Assembly: GCA_000708835.1 (NCBI GenBank)
Contig: DF237041.1
Location: forward strand, 62,001-126,000
Direction of reading: 5' to 3'
From: Klebsormidium nitens
Lineage: Eukaryota > Streptophyta > Klebsormidiophyceae > Klebsormidiales > Klebsormidiaceae
DNA: 64,000 bases
The position numbers and the translations under genes were made by a program. Shown here in pieces: positions 11,101 to 23,719 of the stretch. The notes beneath the pieces are model-generated. The model did no database searches. It was not told the origin of the DNA and was given only the letters and a program-made list of their open reading frames with translations. Positions within the stretch are counted from its first letter, which is position 1. Every line of letters begins with the position of its first letter.

Positions 11101-13331
11101 ACTGACGATCGTTTTTTCCCCTTTCGTGGCAGTCCAACCGAGCCCGATGATTATAGATGTAGAAGAACAGAAGCAAACAGTTGGGACGCGCAGTGCCTCA
11201 GAGAAAGTCTGAGCCTTCTGTAAAGGCATCCTTGTGATGACTGGAACAGCGACGTACACCTATGTGTTTGACTGGTCTAACTTACAATCTGAGCTTTCGC
11301 TATCGAGCATCTCCACCGAGACGTAGGCCCCCAACGAGTTGGAAACCATAGAACAAGAGTGTATCTAACCAGGGGGATCGGTTCTTCGATTGATTCATAA
11401 AGCCCAGAGTGTGGCTTCCATCGAGTAATCAAAGACGAGGATTTCAAAGCCACCCCCGTACCTCAGCAAAGACATCTGGGAGGGTCGATTGGTAGGGCCG
11501 TTCCGGTGATTGGCTGAGGAACGTGATGCTGCGCACACGGTCTTTGTGCCGGGCTGCAAAGCGGGTGCCAACAACACCTGACAGAGGAGTTCTTGGATAT
11601 CTATCGAGCTTTGACTTGAAAATGATATTTTGGGAAGGCCTTGACTGATGCGCACACGGGGGTCAGACGGGTCAGACAGGGCAACTTCTAATGGTTGCCA
11701 TGATATATTGTTGCACCATCAGAGCTGAGGACTGACGCAACCAGTATCCGACACTCATCGTGCAAACGATCCCTTAGCTGAAGAGTTTCACTGCTGAGCA
11801 CTTGGGTACTGAAAGACCAGATTGAAGAGAACAGAAACTTACTGAGGGTGCAAGAATGAGTTTGGAGCTAGAAAGCAGGCTGTTTTTACCTGCAGTGTCA
11901 TGTACAACAAGGTGTAGTGGAGGGAGGCCCAGCCCTGAGACGATACTTCCCAGACAATCTGCATAAAATCAGAACATACGTCAGGATATTGTTGTGGCCC
12001 CAAACCCGGTATGGAGACACCATAGCTTCACAAGTAGACCGACTCCCATTTCGACCAGCTTATCGAAGTTTGCACATCATCCAGATTGAATGAAATATAT
12101 CAAGGCCAGAATGTTGCCATGCTCCTACAGCCTGCTGGTGCGGGCGAGAAGACTGACCTGAAAGATAATAAGGATCATAGAGCGCTGTCGCTGGTTTCTC
12201 CGTCAGGCCGAAGCCGGGGAAGTCTAGGGACACCGCACGCAGGCCCTTTTTCGCGAGCTCAGAAATCACATTCCGCTGCAAGTCAGGAGAGCCAAGTTCA
12301 GAGTTGGGGGGTGGTATTCATGTAAAGTTGCAAACCAAAGCCTTCTGATGCACTCTGATTACCTTTCGGTATCTTGCTGCACTAGCTTAACAAGATGCCC
12401 AACTTACTCAATGAGCTGAACTTGAAGGGCTTTTTTGATATCTTTGCAATTAGCGATGCGGAGAGAAAAAGTCGTCTTCCAGCGAAGGGAACTCTCGGAA
12501 AAGAACATATATCTGACACCTTCAAATGGGCCCGAGATAATGAAGAGGTCCAACATCGATTGTGCACACAAGGCAACAATGGGGGAAAACTCACATAGAG
12601 GAAGGAACTCGTCCCAAGCCCGTGTAGTAGCAACACAGTCTCAGCTTCAACTGGCCCGTCTGCTATGGCAAACACTTTCACAGACGCCCCATCCGGGTCA
12701 CTGATCTGTCAAGAGAACACCCATGAGAATCGTATTGACTGTCTTGAAGCTCTCTTGAGCCTCTGATTTGCAGGGGCAACCAAAGACAAGTGCAGCTCGG
12801 ATAAACGTTGTGCTTTGCAATGAAAGAACGATTCATTGAAAGACGTGCATCATGATCCCTGCCAGCAGGAAGCGTTCAATGACCAACCTTCTGAGCTTTT
12901 GGGAAGTGCCAATTTACTTTCTGAAAATCCAATGAGAATTTTGTCACCTTAACGTTGAAGCCCTTTGCGCTGTGCTGCAATAGCACCACTGGCATCGCAT
13001 TGAACGCTGGATTGCCTGTCCAAATTCCGGGGGGGCACAGCAACAGCACAATTGTGACAAGAGCGACGATCAGCAGGAACACCAGCCAGAAGCAAGATGT
13101 GCCGGCAGACTCTGTGCTCTTCTGCTCAATTGTCTGCTCCTTATCCGCAGCGCCACCTCCACTTTTGTCACCAGCTTCTGATTGTGTAGATGATGCTTTT
13201 TCAGGCCCCTCATTGGTTTCGGTTTCTCCCTTCAACGCAGGTTCGTCCTCCTTTGTTCCTGCAGCTGCAGTCTGTGCCTTATCGCCCGCTTGTTCCTTGG
13301 TTTCAAGTCCTTTGGCGGCCCGCTTGCCCAT
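8111..13331 (-). CDS. AXR4: AXR4 (AUXIN RESISTANT 4) orthologue
   Basis: In Arabidopsis AXR4 is an ER membrane protein needed for correct trafficking of the auxin influx carrier AUX1. Exons: 13331-12948, 12705-12595, 12275-12158, 11958-11890, 11577-11462, 10945-10884, 10240-10165, 9669-9568, 8893-8807 and 8386-8111. They give 466 residues, close to the Arabidopsis length, and every phase fits. A charged tail precedes one membrane helix (about residues 81-100). An alpha/beta-hydrolase fold follows, with VLLLHGLGTSSF, LDFPGFGLTEKP, LVVHDTAG and SGSWPQEDAPEWL. The tail is rich in HSH and HDH repeats, as in AXR4. The nucleophile elbow reads HDTAG, and the usual catalytic His position reads GSW, so enzyme activity is doubtful. 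Exon 9 is shorter than its plant counterpart and its start could differ. Partial copies of the end of exon 8 lie in the following intron. Confidence 0.9.
9458..9530 (-). repeat. Intronic partial copies of the AXR4 exon 8 donor edge
   Basis: The exon 8 end with its donor (plus-strand GCAGTCACCTCGAAGGGC at about 9560-9577) recurs exactly at about 9460-9477. A diverged version, GCAGTCACCTTGATGAGCG, lies at about 9512-9530. Both copies are inside the intron downstream of exon 8 and carry the same GTGACTGC donor sequence. Confidence 0.7.
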
Positions 13332-14535
13332 CTTGGCTGCTAGCTACCCAGTGGCAATACTGCAATGACAGTTCCTAGTGCCGCATTGGTGGGCTCAGCA
13401 GAGTAGCATTCTAGCTCCCTGCGCCATCATGGTGGAACTCGCATTGAATTTGTAGCATTTTGCGTACATGGATGCATTTTGCAATTTGGGCTGGCCAATG
13501 GCCATGGCTGGGAATTGACGGTTTTAGGGTTTGGGAATCTTTCCCTAGGCCCCGGCCGGCCCGGCCCAGGGTTTTTGATATGTGTTCTGCTTGGAAACGT
13601 GGAGCAGGTATGTGCCATAGCAGCGTACACTTGGCAGAATTTTGACGTCATATCAATCATTATCCTACATCAGTAGCTAAATTCGATCCAGGCGCAGCGA
13701 ATCCTCCCCCGGGCACCTGCGGGCCACCTATCACCGCGTCCGCCGCTACCGGTGCTGCCACAGATCTTACGGCCCCGGGGCCCGGGCGGCGCCGGGCCCC
13801 AGCGTATCCGGAAATTAAGGGATCAAACACGTGACAATAAATTTTGTCTCATCATGAGTTCATCAAAGAGTGCTGACGCCGGCCGCCACTCCTCCGACTC
13901 CGGCTCTGTACGGTCGTAAAGCATCATGATTCTGCATCGTCGAATTCAATCATCGTGTGGCCGGTGTGCAGCGCGCACTCTGCACCGCTGGCACCATTTT
14001 GCAGTGACTGGTCAGTAGTGACTGAATCCACGAAGTGGCCCCCAAGAAACATGCAGGCTGTCCCCTCAAGATTCACTGACACTCTTTCACTGTTTCAGCT
14101 GTACAAGACAGACGCGCGAGGTCTTTCTGCAGAGGACCTTCCGACCTGCAAGCAGCAATGCATGAGCTGTTCCAAGCAAAAATAGCGGCCTACACTCCGT
14201 GTCTCAGAGCATCAGGGTTGGGCCGCGGCACATCCTATAGCTGAGCGGCCAAGATTCTACCTACTCGTAACACAGGCATTTCTAAGCAGAGCAAAAGGCA
14301 TCTGAAGGGGGGTTGCTGCAGGTTTTGGTGCTTTGGCATCAATTCCGTGAAAAAGAAGGGAGTGTTGGGATTGTGCAGGGTTTGTTGAAGAGCTTCTTTC
14401 CCATTGCAAAGAGTTGCTGTGGAATGCACTATCGAGCAGTTGCCAAGCATTCTTGCATCTGCTTATGTGAATGCAGATTGAAGCCATTCTAAAGCAACCT
14501 CAAAAGCAGCGTAAGGAGAGCGGAAATCTAGGTTG
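13332..14535. other. Divergent intergenic region, AXR4 / Mei2-like
   Basis: This 1.2 kb spacer holds both promoters. A very G+C-rich block with runs of C and G lies at 13540-13570 and 13690-13805. A G-box hexamer CACGTG sits at 13828-13833. No further gene is seen. Confidence 0.5.
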
Positions 14536-17500
14536 ATGGGGTTGGTAGTAGCTGAGGAGGAGGGATCCCCTGTGCATGCAAGCCCAACGGCGGGTGCTGA
14601 GCCAGGGGGCCTTGAGCAAAGCGTGCAAATGGGTGGGCGGCAGGGGTCCAGCTCTAGTGGGGACGACGCTCCCCCCGCTAGCTCAGCGGGCGCCCTCGCA
14701 CGTCACTTGGACGGGTTGAAAATAGACGTTGATGCGGGGAGCGCCAATGGGGGTCCCCCCCAGAACGGACAGGGGTATGCGCAGCCACCATTACCAATGG
14801 GCTACGGGCCACATGCAGGGCGACCGGGGGGCCACTTCGCAAACGGGGGGGGGCAGTTCGCAAATAGGGGGGGGCACTTCCAGGGGGGCCAGCTTTCCCC
14901 GGAGCACTTTCCTGGGTCAATGCACATGATGCCCATGCCGCTGATCATTCCCCCCTCCCCAGCGGACACCCTGCACCTGCCAATGACGCTCTCGTCCCCC
15001 CTGCAACCAAACCTGGACCCGAATGCCCGCGAGTTTACCCCCTCCCCCTCCCCGTCCCCTTCGGGTGTGGTTGGCCTCCCAATGCCCCCTCCATTTTCAA
15101 TGGGACCCGGTTATGATCCCTCCTTTATGTTTGGCCCAATGCAAGACATGGGGCACCCGATGTTTGCCCAGAATGGGGAGTTTAGTGGGCACTTCTTTAA
15201 CCCCAACCAATACAGCCCTGGCTCCGGTTCCCCCTCCCCCACCTCCTGGGAGAACCGCTTCAGTCCTGAGGGGGACCCGCATCATTCCAGGGGGTTCGGG
15301 CCCATGCACGGCAGCCCCCCCGGGCGAGAACACGTCTCGCGGGCGCTGCTCATCTCCGGTGTGGATCCGGGCATTGACGACGGCACTCTGCGCGACGAGC
15401 TCTCGCAATGGGGCCCCGTGCGGGCGCTGGGTTTGGAGCGCAAACCTGAGGGTTTGGTGACGGTCAACTATTTTGACCTGCGGCACGCCAAGGAGGCCTT
15501 GCACGAGATCCAGCAGCACCACTTGAAGCACCAGCGGGAGATGCAGGATATGCTCCAACAGGGCCCCGCGGCCGAGAAGGGCCGCCGGCCGCGTTCCCAG
15601 AAAGGAAGAGGGTCGGGAGACGTAGGAGAGGATATGGCGGAGAGGGGAAGGGGTATGATAAGCGGGCGCGCAGTATGGGCGCAGTATACACTGCCGGTGG
15701 GCGCCGCGGCGGGGCCGGATGCGCATAACCAGGGGACTCTCGTCGTATTCAACCTGGATTTGGACATGCCGGTCGAGGAGCTGCGGAAAACGTTTGAGAA
15801 GTATGGTGAGGCTGCGCCGCGGCGTTTCTTGCGGGCATTGACTTGTCCGGCATTGACCTTCCCAGCACTCTGCTCCCACTCTGAAGCTCTGCTTTCATTC
15901 TTGTAAGGTGCACGTACGCGGCATTGCTCCGCTCTTTGGTCTTGTTCCGCATTCACAAGTTGTGCCCTTTTTGGTGGAAAGACACGTTCGAGCAGTGCGC
16001 TCGTGGGCTGTGTATGTGTCTGGGCTTCTTTTCAATTTGATTCCTGTATGCATTCTGGGCAGAGAGCGTGTTCTTGTAAGATCGGGCACGCTTCCCAACA
16101 GAGTCTGTAGAAGAATGGCGGCTCGATTGTCTTAATGCTTGGCTGTGTATTCTTACGGCAAAATGCAGGGACAAGTTCTTGCACAATGCTGAAATCAGTG
16201 AGCAATGCTGCCCCATGGCAAGAAGATTAGCCTGTTGCAATGTGAAGTGGGTCCCTGAGCAGCGCCAAATGACTCGGTGCATTTGGCCGATGGTGTTTCT
16301 TTACGTCAATTCATTCAAAGAAAATAGTAGATCTTACAACACAGAGTCTTTCAGTTTGCCATTTGCTTGAGCTCCCTGCTTGTATCCAGTGCTGCTAATG
16401 ATAGGAGTTTTACCAAGCGCTTGTGGGCTGACGCTCCGAACTGGAGAGTTGTGACGAACCTGAAACCGATATGTAATGAGCGCTATCAAGAAAGCCACAT
16501 TTTCTATGAGGGATCTGTGGCAAGTGGGCGATCAATCAGCTGTTCCACATTCTTTGTTTGGTTGAGAAGAAGTCAAGTTTTGTTTGGTTGAGAAGAAGTC
16601 AATTTTTGTTTGGTTGAGGAGAAGTCTACTGCCCAATACAAGTGAAAATGCAAATCTTTTCGTCTCTGGTCGTCTCTCTTTTAGGTTGATGAACCTGGCT
16701 GGCATCTGCATTCTTTTCATCCTGCTGGAGCTTAGAAGGAAGAAAGAGAGTGCGCTTTTCGGTGTGAGAGATTGTCGACAAGAGCCCACTGTTTCTACGA
16801 CTGTAGACCCACTTCTACCCAACACTAATTCCGCCATCACACACCTGACAACTTTTAAACTCTGTTGGCGTCCCCCAGATATTAGAAACACCAGTTGCAT
16901 CTGAACAATTGCTGCACTGAGATGCCAGAATATCAAGACTTGCTATTGCCGCTTGCCTCGCTGAGAATGCTCTGGACATCAAGCAGATGTTTCCAGAAGC
17001 ACTGCAACTTTGGAGCATTCACCTTGAGAATCTTGGAAGGCCTTTGTAGGCGGAATAAGTCCTGGGCTGTGCCTTCTGTGGGGTTTAAGACTGCTTTCTT
17101 CACAACCCGAGTGACCAGAGGACCTTGCATAGACAAACTTTGGCTTCCAGCCACCCCACAGCTCAGTTGGCTGCCCCATCTGATCCCATCGCCCGCAAAT
17201 TCTTATGTGATGCTTCTTTTACACACAGACAAGAGGTCAACCGAACAAACACTGTTGACCTTCGCCAACGTGAGCTCCTTATTGTGCTGCGACTAATTAG
17301 GAGTAAACCAGTCAATGTGCACAGTCAACCAGTCACCAAGGATCTGCTCTCAAACTCAACTACCCCCCTGCTTTCGCAGGCGACGTCAAGGAGTTGCGCG
17401 AGACCCCCTCCAAGCGCCAGCACAAGTTCGTCGAGTTCTTCGACGTGCGCGCGGCGGCCCTCGCGCTGCAGTCTCTCGACGGCATGGAACTGGGGGGGAA

Positions 17501-20500
17501 GCACATCAAAATCGAGTTCTCGCGCCCAGGGGGGCAGGCACGCCGCGCTCAGGCCGCGCGCGCAGAACCGGGGGGTCCAGTCAATCTGAAGCCGCTGAAT
17601 GGGGGCAACCCCCCAGGGGGACCAATGTTTGGGGTTGTGGGCTGGGATAGAGTTGTGCAGAACCCCCCCGGAGGGTTTGCGCAGATGAATGGTGGGGGGG
17701 GCATGGGTCCTCCGCTGTTCATGTTCATGCCGGCGTTCCCTGGGGTGGGGATGGACCCTGGGGCTCCGATGTTGCCTGGTAAGCACCCCCCTAAAAGGAA
17801 CGTTCTGTCCTGTCCTGGGTTCAAAGTGTGGTCGAACCCAGGACATCCGGATAGTAGCGGAGTGCAAACTGCTTAAAAGGAAGGGATTTTCTGGAACCAC
17901 GTTTGGACAGGGATATGCAGAGAATGCGTTCGCGGCCGCAGCCGTTGATCTGTGCCAGTCTTCCAGCTAAGAAACATGGTTGCTTTTCTGCTGTTGCTCT
18001 TGGCGTGGGCACCTGGTAAGCTTCAAATAGACGATGTACCGTCATCTAGGCAGGGACAGGCTATAGACACAGGGGGCGGTGTTCAGATATATACATGACT
18101 GTCCAGACTTTGAATGTTCTTACTTTTCAGTTGCAGCAAGATTCTTCGTCACCAGCATTGCACTCTGAGGAAGTGGCTTCCTAACTTTGTTAGCACGGCG
18201 TAGCAGGCCACTTTTCTGCTGTGAAATGACGTTTCTCCGCGCACCCAACTTGCTCACGTCACAAGTTCCTCTCTTGAGAAGGTTCGTCTTTGTCCTCTTA
18301 ACTTCCTCCTTCCAGCACGTCGCATTCTGGATCCCATATGGCCAAAAGTCCCCCGATTGTCGAGACACAAATGGAACCCTCTTTCACTTCTTCGCAGGTG
18401 TCCAATTCCCCGGGGGGCCTTTCCCCATGCCGCCTTTCCCTCACATGGTTCCCCCCTTCGGGTATGCTGACCCCATGGGCGGATTCCCTGCTTTCCCAAG
18501 GGGCCCTCCGGTTCCTGGTTCACAGGATATGCAAGGGTTCCGAGGCCGACCGGGAGACCCCAAAAGGAAAGGAAAGGGACCCAACGAGGGGCGGGAGGAA
18601 GAGTTCGCGCATGGTGGTAAGTTCTTGGCGGCTAAGAGCGGGCTTCCTTGCTCACGTGTGGGTTGCAAGTCAGAAGGCGTTCGAACTGATTCATCAGTGC
18701 CGGAACGAAGTTGGCAACAAGGGAAGACCATGTTACGTCAAGGGTTTGAGCCAGCTCTGTTGAGGATAGCTACACACGTAGTGGTTCCCTTCCCTCACCT
18801 TTTTTTGGGTGGACACCTCAAGTTGCTTCCATCTGCATTTCCTTTCCTAATCACATTGCAACCCCTTTGTGGGCTTCAAACTTTGGACGATTTTGAGCAA
18901 TTAATGCTAAAAAGGGGTTTCAAACAAACCTCGATGGTAGCGGTGCCCGAGAGCGTTGAAACACGGCGTGGAAGCAACGGGCTGCCCTTTCCAGCTTCCC
19001 TCCAACTGTGCACCCGCTGTGGCGATTAAAAACGGCTCCGTAGCTGCACCTCTCAAAGCAGACAAAATCTTTCTTTTGCGATTCAAACGTGTTCAGCAAT
19101 GATGATTCATGTAGGATTGATCAGCACCGCACGCAGCGCAAAACGGATTGCTTTAAGACGTATTTGCAAATCATAAGTGGCAAATCATAGGTGGTCCTCC
19201 TCTCACGTACGGTTTGCAATTGAGTTCGGTTCATGACCAGTGAGGTAATCCTGCCGCTCATAAGCGTCCCCCTCTTATGCAGGCCCGCTGCGGCGGCCCA
19301 AGGACGGCTCTCGCGACCCTCCCCGCGCGCAGTACACGTTTAGTGAGTTCGAGGCGGAGCTGCAGCGGGAGAACCCGCGCACGACGCTCATGATCAAAAA
19401 CATCCCCAACAAGTACAGGTAAGCAAATTGACTTGGGGTCTGAGAAGTTTTGCATTTGGAGTCTAGGATGCTCACCGATTCGAGAATGTTTGAGGACGTC
19501 TGAGTTTCAAGGAATAGTACTAAGATGTTGGTTGGAGCTGCAAGATTCGTCGCCAAGCGTATGCTTTCATATCCAGATCATATCCAGATTTACAAGTACG
19601 GGAGTGAAGTATCAGGGGCTTCAGGTAATCGAATCTGAATCTATGGCTTTTGGGGCCTCCGCATGCTGGCCCTTTGAGGACGTGAGCTGGAGTGCGCGCC
19701 ATTACCAATGACAGGACTCATGTTCAAGAATCCAAATCCCACCTCTCCCTTCTGAACTAGGATCGGCCTCTCGCAAAAGTTTGTCGACAAAGATCCTCAT
19801 TGGCGAAGTTGTTGGTATGGCATCAACCATTATGAGACAAATAAGCCAACAATCATTGTAACGATATGTAAGCCCCTCAGCAGTTTGCCCTGGACTACCT
19901 CCAAAGAGGTCCCATAGTCTAAAGATGCGTTTGCACTGTTGTATGCGCATTCGCTTTCGGAGACATGCCCACATGCACCACTATCCGTGCTCCAAGGGTG
20001 TATATGCTCCCCCCCCTCGTTTCGTTAAAGACAGTGCTTGCCAACCAACCAGTTGTGCAATGCTGAATAATTCCAATTCTCCGCTTTTCGCAGCCAAGCA
20101 ATGCTGCTTGCGCTGTTGGACGCACACTGCGTGCGCTGCAACTCGAAGCTCCCGCCCGGCAGCAACGAGGCGCCCTCTGCTTACGACTTCGTCTACCTGC
20201 CCATCGACTTCAAGTGAGCATTGCCCCTCGCCGCTCTTTTTCGATTGCGTTCTTCGTGAAATCTTTTCAGATTTACGTTCTAAGAACCTCGGCTCACCTT
20301 CCAAACATGTCTGTCATTGACGTGGGTATGGCCCCTCGCTGCTCTTCTCTAATCAATCTTCGGTAGGTTCCTCTAGATACACGCTCCAGACACCTCGGTC
20401 AGCTTTTCGCCTCTGTCAACGGTTTAAGAAAGCCCACCGCATCCAACGCTCCTGCACATCCGCCCCCGCTGAGAGCTACTGACGTCAGCGTTTCGTTCCT

Positions 20501-21986
20501 TCTTTCCTCCTGTTTTCAAAGTCACGTGACTCTCTTCGTCTCACGATATCTGTACGGGGCACCTTTCAGTAACTTCGACTCCTTGCTGTTTGCCGTAGAT
20601 TAGGTAGTCGACTTCACGTTATAAGCGGCTCCACTCGATTACGGTTCCTATCTCCTAGCTCACAGACTTCCAAAGCGAGCGGACCATTAGTAGGCTGTTA
20701 AGGCAGCACACGTGTACGCTTGCTGCGAAAAGATTGACGCTCCAGAGTGAATGCAGAGCCAAAGCCCGGATGAACTTCGCTTCAGACGGTACTTTTAAAA
20801 GACGCGACACTAACGCCCGGCCAAAAACTCGTGCGCAGGAACCGGTGCAATCTGGGGTACGCGTTTGTCAACTTCACGTCGGCGCAGGCGACCTTGAACC
20901 TGTACAAGGAGTTCCACGCACAGCAGTGGGAGGCGTTCAACTCGCGGAAAGTCTGCCAGGTGCGATGCTTCAAGGTTGGCGTAACTAACATCGTCGATAG
21001 CGTCTTTGAAATATAAAAGGAATTGGAGCAAAGCTTAGAGACGAGAGTGTTGAACGTACCTTGCGGCTCCGCTTGGTCACGTTGAAGCGCTGTGTTTTGG
21101 AGCAGTTGGAAGGTTCACCGTGAACCCTTTGATGATTCTATCGGCGCTCGGACGAGCCAGTTACGAAAGGGAAGTTGAGCGCTAGAACTTGTCTGAGGTC
21201 TTTGTCTTGAGGTCTATCTCTTGGGGCCGCTTTCGCTCTCCGAACACCGTTTGCAACGTCTGGATCAGCTGATCCATGTATTGCACGCTCCACATGCCCA
21301 CTCTGTTCATCGCTCCGATTGTCCCAGAAGCCAACAATCTAACTTAATTCCGAGGATCGCCTCTTTCGCTACATGTAGTCGGGAGTTTCCTGATGTCCTC
21401 AAAAGCGCCCCTTTCTGTTGTCGTCAAAGTGCACTTTATGAGTCCTACGAGTCGAAAAGGTCCCACGCCAAGCAGTGTCACATGTTTCGACTTTCTAGGT
21501 TCGTGAAGATCTTCTAAGTAAGGGACCGTCTGCTGTGATTTGCTGCGGTTTTGAGTGCCAGGCTTGCAGAGTCTTTTCCCAAGGCTGAAGGATGAGCGCC
21601 GCAACAGCAAAGCAATCAGCCCACTGAAAAGCGACTCATTGATGAGGGTTCTGGTTGTTCCGAATCGAGCCCTTCGAGTGACTACTGACCATTGTGCTTA
21701 CCTTTACCGCCAGGTCACGTACGCGCGAGTCCAAGGCCGGAAAGCCCTGGAGGACCACTTCCGGAACTCGCGCTTCGCGTGCGACACTGACGAGTACCTT
21801 CCCCTCGTCTTCAACCCCCCCCGGGACGGCAGCGTTTTGTCCCCCCCCATTGTGGCGGCAGGGCACTTGGCCGGCAAAATAGCTAGTTGCGCCGGCGCGG
21901 TGAGCGCTGTCGCACAAGCGCACGGGATCTCAGCGATGGAGGGGGGGGGGCTGAAGGGGCCCCGGATCGGGCTGGTCCAAAACTAG
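14536..21986 (+). CDS. Mei2-like RNA-binding protein (three RRMs)
   Basis: Plant Mei2-like proteins bind RNA and act in meiosis and in meristem or vegetative growth; fission-yeast Mei2 triggers meiosis. Exons: 14536-15805, 17380-17778, 18398-18616, 19283-19418, 20094-20213, 20839-20959 and 21714-21986, giving 845 residues with all phases matching. A long Gly/Pro/Met-rich N-terminus precedes RRM1 ([13 protein letters not shown] onward). RRM2 runs from [16 protein letters not shown] across the first splice to [10 protein letters not shown] Pro/Gly linker follows. The diagnostic C-terminal Mei2 RRM starts at [14 protein letters not shown] and continues through [20 protein letters not shown] and [16 protein letters not shown]. 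The first intron is long (1.6 kb) and contains a short tandem repeat. Start is the first in-frame ATG. The domain order matches the plant family; which subfamily it belongs to is not resolved. Confidence 0.93.
16553..16626 (+). repeat. Three tandem copies of a ~25-base unit in Mei2-like intron 1
   Basis: The unit TTTGTTTGGTTGAGAAGAAG followed by TCAA occurs three times head to tail, the last with one A-to-G change. It lies in the large first intron and has no coding role. Confidence 0.9.
20214..20425 (+). repeat. Diverged tandem duplication at the Mei2-like exon 5 donor
   Basis: The intron begins with a block of about 108 bases (20214-20321). A second block starting at 20322 resembles it: GTGAGCATTGCCCCTCGCCG against GTGGGTATGGCCCCTCGCTG, and AACCTCGGCTCACC against CACCTCGGTCAGC. 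The second copy therefore carries a donor-like start. Similarity is moderate. Confidence 0.5.
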
Positions 21987-23719
21987 GCCGCGGGAATCAG
22001 GGTTCTGCAACGTTCCCTAGAAACCCTAATCTTTGGAAATCTTAATTGTGAAAGTTTGCGAATAAAAGAAGGCTCTAGTGGGTTGTTGCTCGCGTGGCAG
22101 CCATTGTTAAAGGGTCGACTCCTCTGCACTGCCGAGTAAGGAGGAGTCGGAGGGAGTTGGGGTACTAGGACGGGTTTGCGCGCGGGAACATGTGAGAATT
22201 CTTTGTGATCCCCATTGTACGAGTATGAAGGGCGGGGGGAAGTCTAGGGCCACGTACTTGTTCGGCCGAAATAAACCGAAGTTGCGGCTGTCTTTCTGTG
22301 GAGTGGCGGGCGGACTCCAAGACAAATATGACACTAGACATGCGTCGAGTGTTTGACCCTGGTAATGTGTGACGGTCATGCTCCTAGAAAGCACGTGCTT
22401 GTAGTGAACAAGAGAGCATTGGAGGCAAGGAGGAGGCAATAAGGGCGTGGTGCTTCCAATAGAGGAATCATAGCTAAACAGGTTCTGCATAAGCATGACG
22501 GACTGTGAAGGGAGCTAGCGTGCAGCCTTGGTAGATGGTCATTGAATCAAAAAGACGGCCGGTTTAACCAAAGCGAGTGGGTCGGCAGGCGAAGAGTGCA
22601 TAAATAATGCATTACTTCACCGCATGCAAATCAACATACGACCTTGGATCCAATCTACCGTCATGATGGTAGAATACGAGTAGTTGTTGTGTAGCCCTGC
22701 TGGCATACCATAGCTCGCGAAATTGACCCGATCGTCGATTGACTAAAAGATTGCGCATTTTCGAATCACTATACATGCAATATGCATGATCTCGTGTGTG
22801 AATTTGTAAGCTATAATGCATGTAGCCAAATAGGCCAGTGGCACGCCGACGATCATGCATCATTGCAGCAGATTGTGTGTACACTGCAGCATATCAACGC
22901 GCGCGCTAGAGCTCTGGCCTACGGTACGCACACTAGCCGGCGCTGCATGCAAAATGCAGCGATCGCAACATGGGAATCAATGTATACGGCATGTGGGGGA
23001 CGTCGATCGGCTAGGACAAGCCTATTAGAGATTGCCAAAGGTTCACATTTATGAGTCTGCCGCCGCGCTTTTCTGTACTGCGGCCTCACAGGCTGGCGCG
23101 CGGCCAGGCCGAAAATGAACCCAGCAAGAATGAGTTGGTATGCACTGGCACATAAGGATCATTGCATATACCACCGCCACGACAGGACATTGTCAACGCG
23201 TAGAACACAATTTTAATTGCTATATGCATCTACCAAAAAGGGGACTTGAAAAACATGGAACTTACACACCAACAACTTCAAAATGGTTGTGTTGAGTGGT
23301 ATTGCAGCGTGATTGCGACAAAGCCAGATAGCATACGCGCAGAGCAGAACTGTTTGCTGTCGCAGGCTACGCCTGGAGAAAACCCGCGACACATGTGGCC
23401 GGCTTGGTCAAAGAACGGCGCCAAAGATCCAGTGCATCCAGAATGATCAAGGGATCGATTAGTCGACTAGTAATTGATCCGGCGGAAGCGAACGCCAAAC
23501 AGACGGCCGTAAACGTCGCGCTGTGCCCTGGCCCCTTCTCAATCAGACGGCCCGACAATTGAACAGAATGCCAGTGAAAGTCGCTAGAAGCTAAAGGCCA
23601 GACATATGGGCGGACGGGATCAGCTGCCCCCGGAGCATCCGCGGGCCGGAGGGCAGCCCACTCCCTCTTGCCACCGATCGCAGTCCCGTCCGTAGGACTG
23701 ACGTCAGCAGATCGTGACG
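21987..23719. other. Convergent intergenic region, Mei2-like / LPMO
   Basis: A 1.7 kb spacer between two stop codons. Apart from the AATAAA at 22061, it shows only short frames without motifs and many TGCATG-like words around 22780-22990. No transposon, tRNA or extra gene could be supported. Confidence 0.5.
22061..22066 (+). terminator. Candidate poly(A) signal of the Mei2-like gene
   Basis: AATAAA lies about 75 bases after the stop codon at 21986, in the expected orientation and distance for a plant-type near-upstream element. Confidence 0.5.

Noticed and set aside
22612-23100. Transposon remnant in the Mei2-like/LPMO spacer
   Set aside because: Palindromic TGCATG-like words are frequent, but no terminal repeats, target-site duplication or transposase frame could be found.
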